Assembly: GCF_014647915.1 (NCBI RefSeq)
Contig: NZ_BMQC01000022.1
Coordinates: 314 to 59,782, forward strand
DNA from: Pilimelia terevasa
GTDB taxonomy: Bacteria; Actinomycetota; Actinomycetes; Mycobacteriales; Micromonosporaceae
Direction of reading: 5' to 3'
DNA length: 59,469 bases
In this document: piece after piece, positions 1 to 10,613 of the stretch
Layout of the letters: each line of letters begins with the position of its first letter
How positions within the stretch are numbered: the first letter of the stretch is position 1
Position numbers and translations under genes: made by a program
Notes under the pieces: model-generated
What the model saw: the letters and a program-made list of their open reading frames with translations, nothing else
What the model was told of the DNA's origin: nothing
Database searches by the model: none

Positions 1-94
1 TCCCCACCCCGGACACCGTCAGCGGCGCGAAAAAAGGGGCTGAAACGCCAGCGAAAGATATTAGGTATGAAGAAGGAGGAAACAGGTTTCTCGG

Positions 95-100
95 TATAGT
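95..100 (+). promoter_or_regulatory. Possible -10 box upstream of the first kinase
   Basis: TATAGT is a good -10 hexamer in a locally AT-richer leader, but no clear -35 lies 16-18 bp upstream. The same leader has a strong Shine-Dalgarno-like AGGAGGA (about 74-80) and a ten-codon ORF at 67-99 whose TAG stop overlaps a GTG at 99. Either reading is possible. The rest of 1-242 holds nothing else I recognise. Confidence 0.3.
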
Positions 101-242
101 GGTGAGCCGCCGCTCTTCACCGGCGAATGCGTACGGTTCGCGCCTCCACGAGGCGTCCGGCCTCGGCCGGGGCCGTGCGTGTCGCACCGGCGCCGCCCTG
201 CCCAGCGGGTCCCCGGCAGCCGCCGTCTCCGCGAGGGTGCCC

Positions 243-2147
243 ATGTCCGAACCGCGCGGTGTCACCGGTACCGCGGTCGCCCCCCAGCCGCAGGCGGCCG
301 GGCGCGCGAGCGGTGACCCGGCCCACGGCTGGGCGCGGCTGGTCGCCCTCGCCACGGGCGCGCCCGCCGCGGCCGTCTGGCTGCGCGACGGCGACCGGTT
401 CGCCGTCGCCGACCGGTGGGGCGGCTCCGGCCGCCCGGCCGAGCCGCTGCTGCGCGCCGCCCTGCCGCTGGCCGAACTCGTGCGCGAGCGGGGCGAGCCC
501 TACGCCGTCGCCGACACCCGCGTCGCCGACCCGGACACGCCCCGGGCGTTCCTCGGCGTCGCCGTGCCGGACCGCGACGGCCGCACCGTCGGCGTCGTCG
601 CCGCCCTGGACAGCCGGCCCCGCGACTGGCGCCCCGCCGACTACACCACCCTGCGCGACATCGCCGGCCTGGTCAGCGCCGCGCACAGCCGGAGTCCCGC
701 GGCGGACCGCTCCGGCGCCCTGCTGACGGCCCTGCTGGAGAACCTGGACCAGGTCATGGTGGCCGCCTGCGACGCCGAGGGCCGGATCACGCTCCTGCAC
801 GAGGCGTTCCGCGCGCTGCCGGACCTGCCCGGCTCAGTCCGCGCGGAGGTCGACCGCGAGGTGGCGGCGCTGTTCCACCCCGACGGCCGCCCCCTGCGGA
901 TCGCCGACAGCCCGCTGGCCCGGGCCCACCGCGGCGAGCGGCTGCGCGACGTGCAAGTCCACTTCCGGCCGGCCGCCGGCCTCGCGCAGGTGTGGGCGGT
1001 CAACGCCAGCCCCGTCCGCCACCCCGACGGGCGGCTGGCCGGGGCGGTGGCCGCCGTGCACGACGTCAGCGCCGAGCGCCGCCGGCAGCGCGAGCGCGAC
1101 TGCGAACTGGCGGTCTCCCGGGCGGTGACCGGCACGGCCGAGGCCCCCGACGACGTCTACGCCGCGGTCCTGCGGGCCCTGGTCGGGGCGCTGCGGGCCG
1201 CCCGGGCCGAGCTGTGGCTCGACGACGTGGTGGGCGGGCGCAGCCGGTGCGCCGCCAGCTACCCCGCCGCCGACGCCGACCCTGCCGACCTCGCGGCCCC
1301 CGCCCTGGTGGCGCCGCTGGTCCTCGGCGAGCACCGGTTCGGCAGCCTGCGGGTGGTCGGCACGACCGTCGACGGCGCCCGGGAACTGGCCGCCGGGGTG
1401 GCCGACCAGGTGTGCCGCTACCTGGAGCAGCGCCGGGCGGCCAGCCTCGCCGAGGAGCTCAGCCGGACCCGGGACGAGTTCATCGCGCTGGCGGGCCACG
1501 CGCTGCGGACCCCGCTGACGGCGATCGCCTCGCTGGCCGGCGTGCTGCGCGAGGGGGACGCCGACGCCGACCTCGCCGGCCAGCGGACTGCCCTGCTCAG
1601 CCGGATCGAGAGCAACGCCGCCGCCCTGCGCGGGATTGTCGAGGACCTGCTCGACCTCGCCGGCCTGGAGTCCGGGGACATCAACCTGATGCACGCCCCG
1701 GTCGACCTGGCCGAGCTGGTCGGCCAGCGGCTGGCGGCGCTCGCCCCGCCGGAGAAGGTGACACTGCGCGTGGACCTGCCCCCGGCGCTGCCGATGACCG
1801 GCGACCGCACCCGGCTGTCCCAGGTCGTGGACAACCTGGTCTCCAACGCCGTGAAGTACAGCCCGGCGGGCGGGGAGGTACGGGTCGTCCTGCGCGGGCG
1901 CGACGGGGTGGCCGAGCTGACGGTCGCGGACCACGGCCTGGGCGTACCGGCGGCCGAGCGGGACAAGCTGTTCCACCGGTTCTACCGCGGCACGACCGCT
2001 CACGAGCGGGGAATCCCCGGTACCGGGCTGGGGCTGGCCCTCACCCGGGTGATCGTCGAGCGGCACGGCGGAACGGTCGCGCTCGACGACCAGGACGGAC
2101 CGGGGGCGGCGTTCACCGTACGGCTGCCCGTGGCCCCTCCGCAATGA
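243..2147 (+). CDS. Soluble sensor histidine kinase (GAF-PAS-GAF-HisKA-HATPase)
   Basis: This is a 634-residue cytoplasmic sensor kinase with no membrane segment. In order it has a GAF-like domain (about 30-150), a PAS-like domain (160-290), a second GAF-like domain (300-400), a HisKA dimerisation domain with phospho-acceptor His419 in a GHALRTPL H-box, and an ATPase domain with the N-box DNLVSNAVKYSP and G-boxes DHGLGVP and GTGLGLAL. The ATG at 243 follows GAGGG. An in-frame GTG at 99 would add 48 residues of low-quality sequence, so I prefer 243. No response regulator is adjacent, so its partner is unknown; the ligand sensed cannot be told from sequence. Confidence 0.85.
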   Translation: MSEPRGVTGTAVAPQPQAAGRASGDPAHGWARLVALATGAPAAAVWLRDGDRFAVADRWGGSGRPAEPLLRAALPLAELVRERGEPYAVADTRVADPDTPRAFLGVAVPDRDGRTVGVVAALDSRPRDWRPADYTTLRDIAGLVSAAHSRSPAADRSGALLTALLENLDQVMVAACDAEGRITLLHEAFRALPDLPGSVRAEVDREVAALFHPDGRPLRIADSPLARAHRGERLRDVQVHFRPAAGLAQVWAVNASPVRHPDGRLAGAVAAVHDVSAERRRQRERDCELAVSRAVTGTAEAPDDVYAAVLRALVGALRAARAELWLDDVVGGRSRCAASYPAADADPADLAAPALVAPLVLGEHRFGSLRVVGTTVDGARELAAGVADQVCRYLEQRRAASLAEELSRTRDEFIALAGHALRTPLTAIASLAGVLREGDADADLAGQRTALLSRIESNAAALRGIVEDLLDLAGLESGDINLMHAPVDLAELVGQRLAALAPPEKVTLRVDLPPALPMTGDRTRLSQVVDNLVSNAVKYSPAGGEVRVVLRGRDGVAELTVADHGLGVPAAERDKLFHRFYRGTTAHERGIPGTGLGLALTRVIVERHGGTVALDDQDGPGAAFTVRLPVAPPQ

Positions 2148-2182
2148 GGTGAATCGATGAGCCGTGCCCGGGGCGCGTTGGG

Positions 2183-3214
<1,032 letters not shown>

Positions 3215-3222
3215 GCGGCGCG

Positions 3223-4221
3223 GTGGGGCCGGTCCGGTTCGGCTACAAGGCGAGCGCCGAGCAGTTCGCCCCGGGGGAGCTGCTGGAGTTCGCGGTCGCC
3301 GCCGAGGAGCACGGCTTCGACTCGGTGTTCGTCAGCGACCACCTCCAGCCCTGGCGGCACACCGGCGGGCACGCCCCCGCGGCCCTGCCCTGGCTGGGCG
3401 CCCTGGCGGCCCGGACCAGCCGGGTCCTGATCGGGACCAGCGTCCTGACGCCGACGTACCGCTACCACCCGGTGGTCGTGGCGCAGGCCTTCGCCACCCT
3501 CGCCTGCCTGGCGCCGGGCCGGGTGGTCCTGGGCGTGGGCTCGGGCGAGGCGATGAACGAGGCCCCGCTGGGCGCCCCGTGGCCGCGCCCGGGTGTCCGG
3601 CTGGAGCGCCTGGCCGAGGCCGTCACGCTGATCCGGGCGCTGTGGGCCGGCGACCGGGTCGACCACGCCGGCACCCACTTCCACGCGGTCCGGGCGACCG
3701 TCTACGACCGGCCGCCCACCCCGGTGCCGCTGTACGTGGCGGCCGGCGGCCCGGTGGCGGCGAAGCTGGCCGGCGCCCTCGGCGACGGACTGATCTGCAC
3801 CTCGGGCAAGGGCGAGGACCTGTACCGCGACACGCTGCTGCCGGCCTTCCTGGCCGCCCGCCCGCCCGGCGCGCCCGACCCGGACCTGATGATCGAGGTC
3901 AAGGTGTCGTTCGATCCGGACCCGGCCGCGGCGCGCGAGGCGACCCGGCACTGGGCGGCGCTGGCGCTCACCCCGCAGGAGAAGACCGGCGTGGCCGACC
4001 CGGTGGAGATGCAGCGGCGCGCTGACGCGCTGGACACCGCCCGGGCGGCGTCCCGGTGGATCGTCTCGGCCGACCCGGCGGCGCACGCCGAGGCCGTGGC
4101 CGGCTACCTGCGGCTGGGCTTCCGGCACCTGGTGTTCCACGCGCCGGGGCCGGACCAGCACGCGTTCCTGCGTCGGTACCGCGACGACGTGCTCCCGCGG
4201 CTGCGCGCGTACGGCGCGTAG
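3223..4221 (+). CDS. fgd: F420-dependent glucose-6-phosphate dehydrogenase
   Basis: A 332-residue luciferase-like TIM-barrel enzyme. It is predicted to oxidise glucose-6-phosphate to 6-phosphogluconolactone while reducing coenzyme F420, supplying F420H2 to other F420 enzymes such as the one at 20131. It aligns almost without gaps with mycobacterial FGD1 as I remember it. The active-site residues Asp39, His40, Trp44 and Glu109 fall at the same numbers, with the signatures GYKASAEQFAP, SDHLQPWR, CTSGKGE and HLVFHAPG. The start is GTG 3223, 8 nt after asd and in frame with an unrelated upstream open stretch that should not be included. It is probably co-transcribed with asd and the kinase at 4231. 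Confidence 0.93.
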   Translation: MGPVRFGYKASAEQFAPGELLEFAVAAEEHGFDSVFVSDHLQPWRHTGGHAPAALPWLGALAARTSRVLIGTSVLTPTYRYHPVVVAQAFATLACLAPGRVVLGVGSGEAMNEAPLGAPWPRPGVRLERLAEAVTLIRALWAGDRVDHAGTHFHAVRATVYDRPPTPVPLYVAAGGPVAAKLAGALGDGLICTSGKGEDLYRDTLLPAFLAARPPGAPDPDLMIEVKVSFDPDPAAAREATRHWAALALTPQEKTGVADPVEMQRRADALDTARAASRWIVSADPAAHAEAVAGYLRLGFRHLVFHAPGPDQHAFLRRYRDDVLPRLRAYGA

Positions 4222-4230
4222 GCGACAGCG

Positions 4231-6123
4231 TTGGTCCCGCCCGAGCCCGATCCCGCGGCGCAGGAGCTGCTGGCCTCCATCGTCCGCTCCTCGCACGACG
4301 CCATCGTGGCGCTGGACCTGGAGCTGACGATCCTGAGCTGGAACCGCGGCGCCGAGCGGCTGTACGGCTACCCGGCGGCGGAGGCGGTCGGCCGGCCGGC
4401 CGACCTGCTGGTGCCCGCCGAGCGGCGCGCCGACATCGCCGAGTTGGTCCGGCGGGTGGCCACCGGTGCGCGGATCGACCGGTTCCGCACCCGGCTGCGC
4501 CGCCGGGGCCGGCACCTGACGGTGTCGCTGGCCGTCTCGCCGCTGACCGACCTCCAGGGCCGGATCGTCGGGGTGACCACCATCGCCCGCGACATCTCCG
4601 ACGGCGAGCGGGCCGAGGCGCGGCTCGGCGCCGTGCTGGACGCCGCGCCCGACGCGATCATCGCCGTGGACCGCCGGGGTCGGGTGGTGCTGGCGAACTC
4701 CCGCGCGGAGCGCCTGTTCGACCGGACGCTGCCCGACCTGCTCGGCCGCGACGTCGACACCCTGGTGCCGGGCGGGCTGGTGGGCGGCGGGGGCGACTGT
4801 CCGGTGGCCACCCACGCCGTCCGCCGCGACGGCGCCCCGGTGCCGGTCGAGCTGACCCTCAGCGTCACCGACACCGACGAGGGGCCGCTGCGCTGCGCGG
4901 CCCTGCGCGACATCAGCGACCGGCTGCGCGCCCAGGCCGAGCAGCAGCGGCTGCGCGCGATCGCCGAGCGGGACCGGATGGACGCCCAGCTCCAGCGGGC
5001 GCAGCGGTGGGAGAGCCTGGGCCAGTTGGCCGGCGGCGTCGCGCACGACTTCAACAACCTGGTCGGCGTGATCCTCAGCTACGGCGAGTTCGTCATTGAG
5101 CAGGCCAGCACCGGCGGCGACCTGGCCACGATCGCCGCGGACGCCCAGCAGCTCGTCGACGCGGCGCAGCGGGCGAGCGACCTGACCCACCAGTTGCTGT
5201 CCTTCGCTAGGCGGGAGGTGGTCCGGGCCGAGCCGCTGGACCTGCACGCCGTCATCGAGGGCCTGCTGGACCTGCTGCGCCGGTCCGTCGGCGAGCACAT
5301 CGCGGTGCGGGTGCGCACGTCGGGGGACCTGCCGCCGGTGGTCGCCGACCGCGGCCAGCTCCAGCAGCTCCTGGCCAACCTGGCGGTGAACGCCCGCGAC
5401 GCGATGCCCGGCGGCGGCTCGCTCACCCTGCGCACGGACACGGTCGTCCAGCCGCCCTCGGGCGCGCCGGGCGGGCCGCCGCCGGGGGAGTACGTGCGGC
5501 TGCGGGTCGCCGACACGGGCTCGGGGATGCCGCAGGAGGTGCGGGACCGCGCGTTCGAGCCGTTCTTCACCACCAAGCCGCGCAGCGAGGGCACGGGGCT
5601 GGGCCTGGCCACGGTGTACGGCATCGTCACCCAGGCCGGCGGGGACGTGCGGATCGAGTCGGCGGTCGGCGCCGGTACGACCATCGTGGTGCTGCTGCCG
5701 GTGGCCGTGGACCCGGCGCCGGCCGAGACGGCGCCGCCGGTGGCGGCCCGGGGCGAGACGATCCTGCTGGTGGAGGACGACCCGGCGCTGCGCGGGGTGG
5801 CCGCCCGGACGCTGCGCGGCGCCGGCTACGACGTCCTGCTGGCCGCCGACGGCACCGCCGCGCTGGAGGTCGCCCGCGAGCACCCGGGGCCGATCCAGCT
5901 CCTGGTCAGCGACGTCGTCCTGCCCGGGATGCAGGGCAAGGAGCTGGCCGCGCGGCTGGCGGTGACCCGGCCGGGGGCGCGGGTGCTGTACGTGTCGGGG
6001 TACACCCGCCCGGTACTGACCTCGCGCGGGACGCTGGAGGGCGACCAGGTCCTGCTGGCCAAGCCGTTCACCCGCGACGAGCTGCTGCGCGCGGTCCGGC
6101 TGCGCCTGGACGCCCCGGAGTAG
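4231..6123 (+). CDS. Hybrid histidine kinase (PAS-PAS-HisKA-HATPase-REC)
   Basis: A 630-residue soluble hybrid kinase. Two PAS domains (about 10-130 and 130-245) are followed by a HisKA helix with His272 in VAHDFNNL, an ATPase domain with NLAVNARDAMPGG, ADTGSGMP and GTGLGLATVYG, and a C-terminal receiver with the acidic pair in VEDD, phospho-acceptor Asp561 (SDVVLPGM) and the conserved Lys in LAKPFT. The layout is the common VAHDFNNL-type hybrid kinase that ends in a receiver and needs a further partner. The TTG start at 4231 lies 9 nt after fgd and is the only good candidate before the first PAS. There is no HPt or output protein next to it. Confidence 0.85.
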   Translation: MVPPEPDPAAQELLASIVRSSHDAIVALDLELTILSWNRGAERLYGYPAAEAVGRPADLLVPAERRADIAELVRRVATGARIDRFRTRLRRRGRHLTVSLAVSPLTDLQGRIVGVTTIARDISDGERAEARLGAVLDAAPDAIIAVDRRGRVVLANSRAERLFDRTLPDLLGRDVDTLVPGGLVGGGGDCPVATHAVRRDGAPVPVELTLSVTDTDEGPLRCAALRDISDRLRAQAEQQRLRAIAERDRMDAQLQRAQRWESLGQLAGGVAHDFNNLVGVILSYGEFVIEQASTGGDLATIAADAQQLVDAAQRASDLTHQLLSFARREVVRAEPLDLHAVIEGLLDLLRRSVGEHIAVRVRTSGDLPPVVADRGQLQQLLANLAVNARDAMPGGGSLTLRTDTVVQPPSGAPGGPPPGEYVRLRVADTGSGMPQEVRDRAFEPFFTTKPRSEGTGLGLATVYGIVTQAGGDVRIESAVGAGTTIVVLLPVAVDPAPAETAPPVAARGETILLVEDDPALRGVAARTLRGAGYDVLLAADGTAALEVAREHPGPIQLLVSDVVLPGMQGKELAARLAVTRPGARVLYVSGYTRPVLTSRGTLEGDQVLLAKPFTRDELLRAVRLRLDAPE

Positions 6124-6139
6124 GAGCGGCGCCCGCCGG

Positions 6140-8476
6140 TCACGCCATGGACGGGGCGGCCTCCGGCACGCCGCCGCGGAGGCGGACGCCGATCTCGCCG
6201 CCGGGCAGGGGCCGGGCGAAGTGGTACCCCTGCGCGAACCGGTAGCCGAGCGTGTGCAGCCGCGCCGCCTGGGTGGCGCTCTCCACGCCCTCGGCGATGG
6301 TGCCGAGCTTGAGGCCCTCGGCCAGGTGCAGCATCGCCGTGGCGATGATGCTCTCCTCCTCGTTGCCGAGGATGCCGTCCACGAAGGACTTGTCGACCTT
6401 GAGGACGTCCACGGGGGTGGCGCGCAGCAGCCCGAGCGAGGAGTGCCCGGTGCCGAAGTCGTCGAGTGCCACCGACACGCCCCGCTTGGAGATCTTCTCC
6501 AGGGCGTCCACGGCCGTCTCGTTGTCGAAGACCGCCGTCTCCGTCACCTCGATCATCAGCCGGTCGGCGGTGAGGCCGGAGCGCCGCAGCGCCTCGTCGA
6601 CGGTGTGCGCGATGTCGGTCTCCCGTAGCTGCCGGGCCGACATGTTGACGCTGACCTTCCACGGCCCGGCGGCGCCGTCGTCGTCGCGCCACGACGCCGC
6701 CTGCCGGCACGCCTCGTACAGGATCCACTCGCCCAGCGGCACGATCAGGCCGGTGCGTTCGGCGGCGCCGATGAACAGGTCCGGGGGGACCGTGCCGCGG
6801 CTGGGGTGCCGCCAGCGTACGAGCGCCTCGGCGCCGACGGGCGCGCCCTCGGGGAGCCGCACCACCGGCTGGTAGACGAGCGTGAACTCGCCCGCGCCCA
6901 GCGCCCGCCGCAGGTCGGCGCCGAGCTGGGCGTCGGTGGCGGCGGCGTCGTCGAGGCTGGTGTCGTACCGCCGGTGCCGCCCCTTGCCCCCGGACTTGGC
7001 CGCGTACATCGCCAGGTCGGCCCGGCGCAGCAGCTCGGTGGAGTCCAGGTCCGGGGCCGCGTCGGTGATGCCGATGCTGGAGCCGACGAGCAGGTCGAGG
7101 CCGTCGACGGAGACGGGGCGGTCCAGCGCGCGGGTGATCCGGTCCAGCACCTCGTCCGCGGCGGTGGCGGACAGCCCCGGCAGCAGCAGCGCGAACTCGT
7201 CGCCGCCGAGCCGGGCGACGGTGTCGCTGCCCCGCACGCAGCAGCGCAGCCGGTCGGCGACGCCGACCAGCAGCGCGTCCCCGGTCACGTGCCCCAGTCG
7301 GTCGTTGATCAGCTTGAAGTCGTCGAGGTCGATCAGCACGACGCTGGCGGGCTGCCCGCTGCCCTCGATCGTCGTGAGCCGGTGCTCGAACAGGCGCCGG
7401 TTGGCGAGGCCGGTGAGGCTGTCGTGCTGGGCCTGGTGGGCGAGCTGGGCCTGCGCGTCCTGGAGTTCCCGGACGGTGGTGTCGACGCGGCGCAGCAGGC
7501 TGGCGTTCTCCCGCAGGGCGAGGATCTGCCGCAGGACGACCACGGCGGTCAGCACGACCGCGCCCACCGAGACGACGACGCCCTCGACGCCGCCGGTGTA
7601 GGCGGCGACCACCAGCAGGGCGTCGCAGGCGGTGACGGCCAGGTACGGCACGAAGCTGAACAGCCGGCGGGGCTGCGGCGGCCGGTGCGGGCCGCGGGGC
7701 CGGTGCCGCTGCCGGTCCGCGGCCAGGGCGACGCCGATCGCCACCGGCGGCAGCGCCAGGACGGACACCATCAGGTGCGGGTGGCCGGCGAACGCGGGCG
7801 ACACCGCGCCGCCGGTGGCCCCCACGGTCGCGGTGCCGGCCAGGATCCGCATCGCCTGCTGGTCGACGGCGCCCGCCCCGAGCAGGGCGATCTTGACGAA
7901 GGCGAAGGCGCCGATGAAGCCGAGGACGACGACCCCCAGCGCCGGGTACGGGTTGCCGGTGCTGGTGCTGGTCCCCCACTTCTCCAGGTGCTGGAAGGAG
8001 AAGTACCAGACGAACACGCTCGCGGTGATCAGGACGATGGCCGCGTCCATGGCGAAGCGGTGCCGCGCCCGCCGGCTCATCTCGGCCCGGCTGGGCAGGC
8101 TGACCAGGGCCCACAGCATCATCACCAGGGCCGCGCCGTACGGGACGAGTACGCCCGCCCCGACCCGCTGGCCGCTGGAGGGGTCGACCGCCCGCAGGCA
8201 GTGCAGGAGGTGCGCGAGGCCGCCGACGGTCAGCAGCGCGATGGTGGCGGTGAACTGGAACCAGAAGCGGCGGGCCTCGCGCAGCCGGTGTGCCGACGCC
8301 GCCCGCCAGCACTCGACCGCGGCGGCGGCGACCGCCGCCACCGCCGGCGCGAACCCGAGGCAGGCCGGTACCGGCCCGCCGAGCAGCCCGACCACGAACC
8401 AGCACAGCGCCAGCGCGCCGGAGCCGGTGGCGACGTACACCGGGAGCCGGCCCAGCCCGCGGCGGGCGGGCTTCAC
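6140..8476 (-). CDS. Membrane GGDEF-EAL cyclic-di-GMP protein
   Basis: A 778-residue inner-membrane protein. About ten hydrophobic helices span residues 10-325. A short coiled linker (LLRRVDTTVRELQ) leads to a GGDEF domain with the intact signature RLGGDEF and an RxxD inhibitory site exactly five residues before it (RGSD). The C-terminal EAL domain keeps EALVRW, VNMSA, EVTET, LDDFGTG, KVDKSF and AEGVES, so it should be an active phosphodiesterase. It could therefore make or break cyclic-di-GMP. The GTG start at 8476 overlaps the stop of the upstream partner in a GTGA, so the two are translationally coupled. An in-frame extension to 8917 lies inside the partner gene and is spurious. Confidence 0.9.
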   Translation of the reverse strand: MKPARRGLGRLPVYVATGSGALALCWFVVGLLGGPVPACLGFAPAVAAVAAAAVECWRAASAHRLREARRFWFQFTATIALLTVGGLAHLLHCLRAVDPSSGQRVGAGVLVPYGAALVMMLWALVSLPSRAEMSRRARHRFAMDAAIVLITASVFVWYFSFQHLEKWGTSTSTGNPYPALGVVVLGFIGAFAFVKIALLGAGAVDQQAMRILAGTATVGATGGAVSPAFAGHPHLMVSVLALPPVAIGVALAADRQRHRPRGPHRPPQPRRLFSFVPYLAVTACDALLVVAAYTGGVEGVVVSVGAVVLTAVVVLRQILALRENASLLRRVDTTVRELQDAQAQLAHQAQHDSLTGLANRRLFEHRLTTIEGSGQPASVVLIDLDDFKLINDRLGHVTGDALLVGVADRLRCCVRGSDTVARLGGDEFALLLPGLSATAADEVLDRITRALDRPVSVDGLDLLVGSSIGITDAAPDLDSTELLRRADLAMYAAKSGGKGRHRRYDTSLDDAAATDAQLGADLRRALGAGEFTLVYQPVVRLPEGAPVGAEALVRWRHPSRGTVPPDLFIGAAERTGLIVPLGEWILYEACRQAASWRDDDGAAGPWKVSVNMSARQLRETDIAHTVDEALRRSGLTADRLMIEVTETAVFDNETAVDALEKISKRGVSVALDDFGTGHSSLGLLRATPVDVLKVDKSFVDGILGNEEESIIATAMLHLAEGLKLGTIAEGVESATQAARLHTLGYRFAQGYHFARPLPGGEIGVRLRGGVPEAAPSMA

Positions 8477-10413
8477 CGGTCGACCACCGGTCCGCGCGGC
8501 GGCGTCCACGCGTCGTGCACGACGTAGCAGTTCTTGCCCTGCTGCTTGGCCGCGTACATCGCCGCGTCGGCCGCCCGCAGCACCTCGGCGCCGTCCCGGC
8601 TCGCCGCGGCGGCGACGCCGACGCTGGCCTGCAGCCGCAGGAGCTGGCCGCCGACCAGGACGGGGCGCCGCAGCGACTCCAGGAACCGGCGGGCCACCAG
8701 CGTCGCCTCGCCGGCGGTGGTGCCGGGCAGCAGGACGGCGAACTCGTCGCCGCCGAGCCGGGCGGCGAGGTCGGCGTTGCGGGCGCAGCCGCGGACCACG
8801 TCGGACAGGCCCAGCAGCGCCTCGTCCCCGGCGTGGTGGCCGAGGCTGTCGTTGATGGTCTTGAAGTCGTCCAGGTCGATGACGACGACGGTGACGGAGG
8901 CCCCGCCCGGCTCCCACTCCTCCAGCGCGGTCTCCAGCCGCCTCAGGAACAGCGACCGGTTGGCCAACTGGGTCAGCGGGTCGTGCGAGGCCTCGTGCCG
9001 GAGCCGGTCCTGGAGTTCGCGCGCCTGCGTGACCTCGCGGGAGTTGCTGACCAGCCCGGCGACGTCGGGCTCGTGGATCAGGTTCGTCGTGATCACCTCT
9101 AGCCAGCGCCAGGTGCCGTCCGCATGGCGGTAACGGGCCTGGTACGTCACGGTCCGGCCGGGACTGTCCCGCAGCTCCCGCATCAGCGGCTCCAGGTCGG
9201 TCCGGTCGTCGGGGTGGAGGAACGCGTGCGAGTACCTGCCGATGACCTCCTCCGGCTGGTGGCCGAGGATCCGGGTGACCGCCGGGCTCACATAGCCGAA
9301 GCGGTCATGTCTGTCGATGATAGACGTGATGTCGGAGGAGTGGCGGAGCAGAGCGCGCTGGCGGCGTTCGTGGCCCTGCAGGTCGGCCAGGCTCCGGTCC
9401 ACCCGGCGCAGCAGGTCGGCGTTGTCGCCGAAGGCCACGAGCTGCCGGACGACGACGAGCGCCACGATGGCCAGCGCGCCGACGAGGACGCCGACGGCCC
9501 GCGCGGACAGCGACGGCAGGCTCAGCAGCAGCAGCGCGAAGACCGCGGCCACCATCGCGTACGGCAGGACGCTGTACGGCCGCCGCGGCGCCCGGGTCGC
9601 GGCCGGCCGGCCGTGCCGCAGCGTCCGGAGCTGCAGGACCGGCGCCAGGGCGATCGCCAGGCCCGGCAGCATCCGCACCGTCATCAGCGGGCCGTAGTGC
9701 GCCGCGGCGGCCAGGTCCGGCAGCGGCAGCAGGACGTCGCAGAACACCTCGCCGGCCGTACCGCCGATCATCAGCACCGCCGGCACCCGGCCGGCGGCGG
9801 CGTCGTCGCTGACCACGATCCGCGCGCCCGCGAACACCGCCAGCAGCAGCACGCCCGCGGTGGCCAGCGCGTCCCACTGCGCGGCCGCGGTGGCGCCCTC
9901 GGGCACGCCGAGGTACCAGCGCAGGACCGCCGCGCCGACCAGGACCGTGCCGGTGTCCAGCCAGAACGACACCCGGTCGCGCAGGCTGCGCCGGCTGGTG
10001 GGGTACGTGAGCATCGCCCACAGGACGACCCCGCCGCCCAGGACCAGCGACAGGTCCCGCCCGGCGGTCAGCGGCTCGGCCAGGCCGGTCACGTAGCCGG
10101 CCTCGCCCAGCAGGTACCCGAGGTCCCCGGCGAAGAACAGCAGCGTGGCCAGGGACAGCGCCCGCCAGTACCGGCGGATGTGCGGCACGGTGATCCGCCG
10201 CGCCACCAGGTGGCTGGCCACCGAGGCGGCCAGGTCCAGTACGACGATCGACGCCCAGAACAGCGGGAACTGCACCGCCGCCCCGCCGGTGCGCAGGGCG
10301 AACAGCGGCAGCAGCGCCGCGACGCCCAGCACCAGGCCGGCGGCGGCCAGCCCGGCGGCCGTCGCGGGTCGGGGGGCCGGCCCGGTCGGCCGGTCGGCGT
10401 CGTCGCGGTCCAC
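8473..10413 (-). CDS. Membrane PAS-GGDEF diguanylate cyclase
   Basis: A 646-residue membrane protein. About ten hydrophobic segments are followed by the linker LLRRVDRSLADLQ, a PAS domain (SSDITSIIDRHDRFGYVSP onward, ending with a PAC-like segment) and a GGDEF domain with RLGGDEF and an RxxD inhibitory site (RNAD) five residues before it. It is predicted to synthesise cyclic-di-GMP. GTG 10413 is chosen because AGGAAGG lies 7 nt upstream; an in-frame ATG at 10497 would add 28 residues. Its membrane part and linker resemble those of the downstream GGDEF-EAL protein, suggesting an old tandem duplication. Confidence 0.88.
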   Translation of the reverse strand: MDRDDADRPTGPAPRPATAAGLAAAGLVLGVAALLPLFALRTGGAAVQFPLFWASIVVLDLAASVASHLVARRITVPHIRRYWRALSLATLLFFAGDLGYLLGEAGYVTGLAEPLTAGRDLSLVLGGGVVLWAMLTYPTSRRSLRDRVSFWLDTGTVLVGAAVLRWYLGVPEGATAAAQWDALATAGVLLLAVFAGARIVVSDDAAAGRVPAVLMIGGTAGEVFCDVLLPLPDLAAAAHYGPLMTVRMLPGLAIALAPVLQLRTLRHGRPAATRAPRRPYSVLPYAMVAAVFALLLLSLPSLSARAVGVLVGALAIVALVVVRQLVAFGDNADLLRRVDRSLADLQGHERRQRALLRHSSDITSIIDRHDRFGYVSPAVTRILGHQPEEVIGRYSHAFLHPDDRTDLEPLMRELRDSPGRTVTYQARYRHADGTWRWLEVITTNLIHEPDVAGLVSNSREVTQARELQDRLRHEASHDPLTQLANRSLFLRRLETALEEWEPGGASVTVVVIDLDDFKTINDSLGHHAGDEALLGLSDVVRGCARNADLAARLGGDEFAVLLPGTTAGEATLVARRFLESLRRPVLVGGQLLRLQASVGVAAAASRDGAEVLRAADAAMYAAKQQGKNCYVVHDAWTPPRGPVVDR

Positions 10414-10613
10414 GGCGGGGCCTTCCTGTACGGTCGCGGTCCGCCCCTGTCCCCCCTCGGCGGCGCCAAGGGGGGCGGTGACGGGTTCACCCTGCATCCT
10501 CGCGCGCGTCGCGTAGTCATGCGATCGCGTTGCGGAGACTTTCGGAGTGGCACTTGTCTGGGCCGGTCCGCCCAGGTAGGCAGTGGAAGGCAGAAACCAC
10601 CAGAGGAGGCACC

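Noticed and set aside
99-242. N-terminal extension of the first kinase from GTG 99
   Set aside because: The added 48 residues look like translated leader; ATG 243 has its own GAGGG. Kept only as an alternative.
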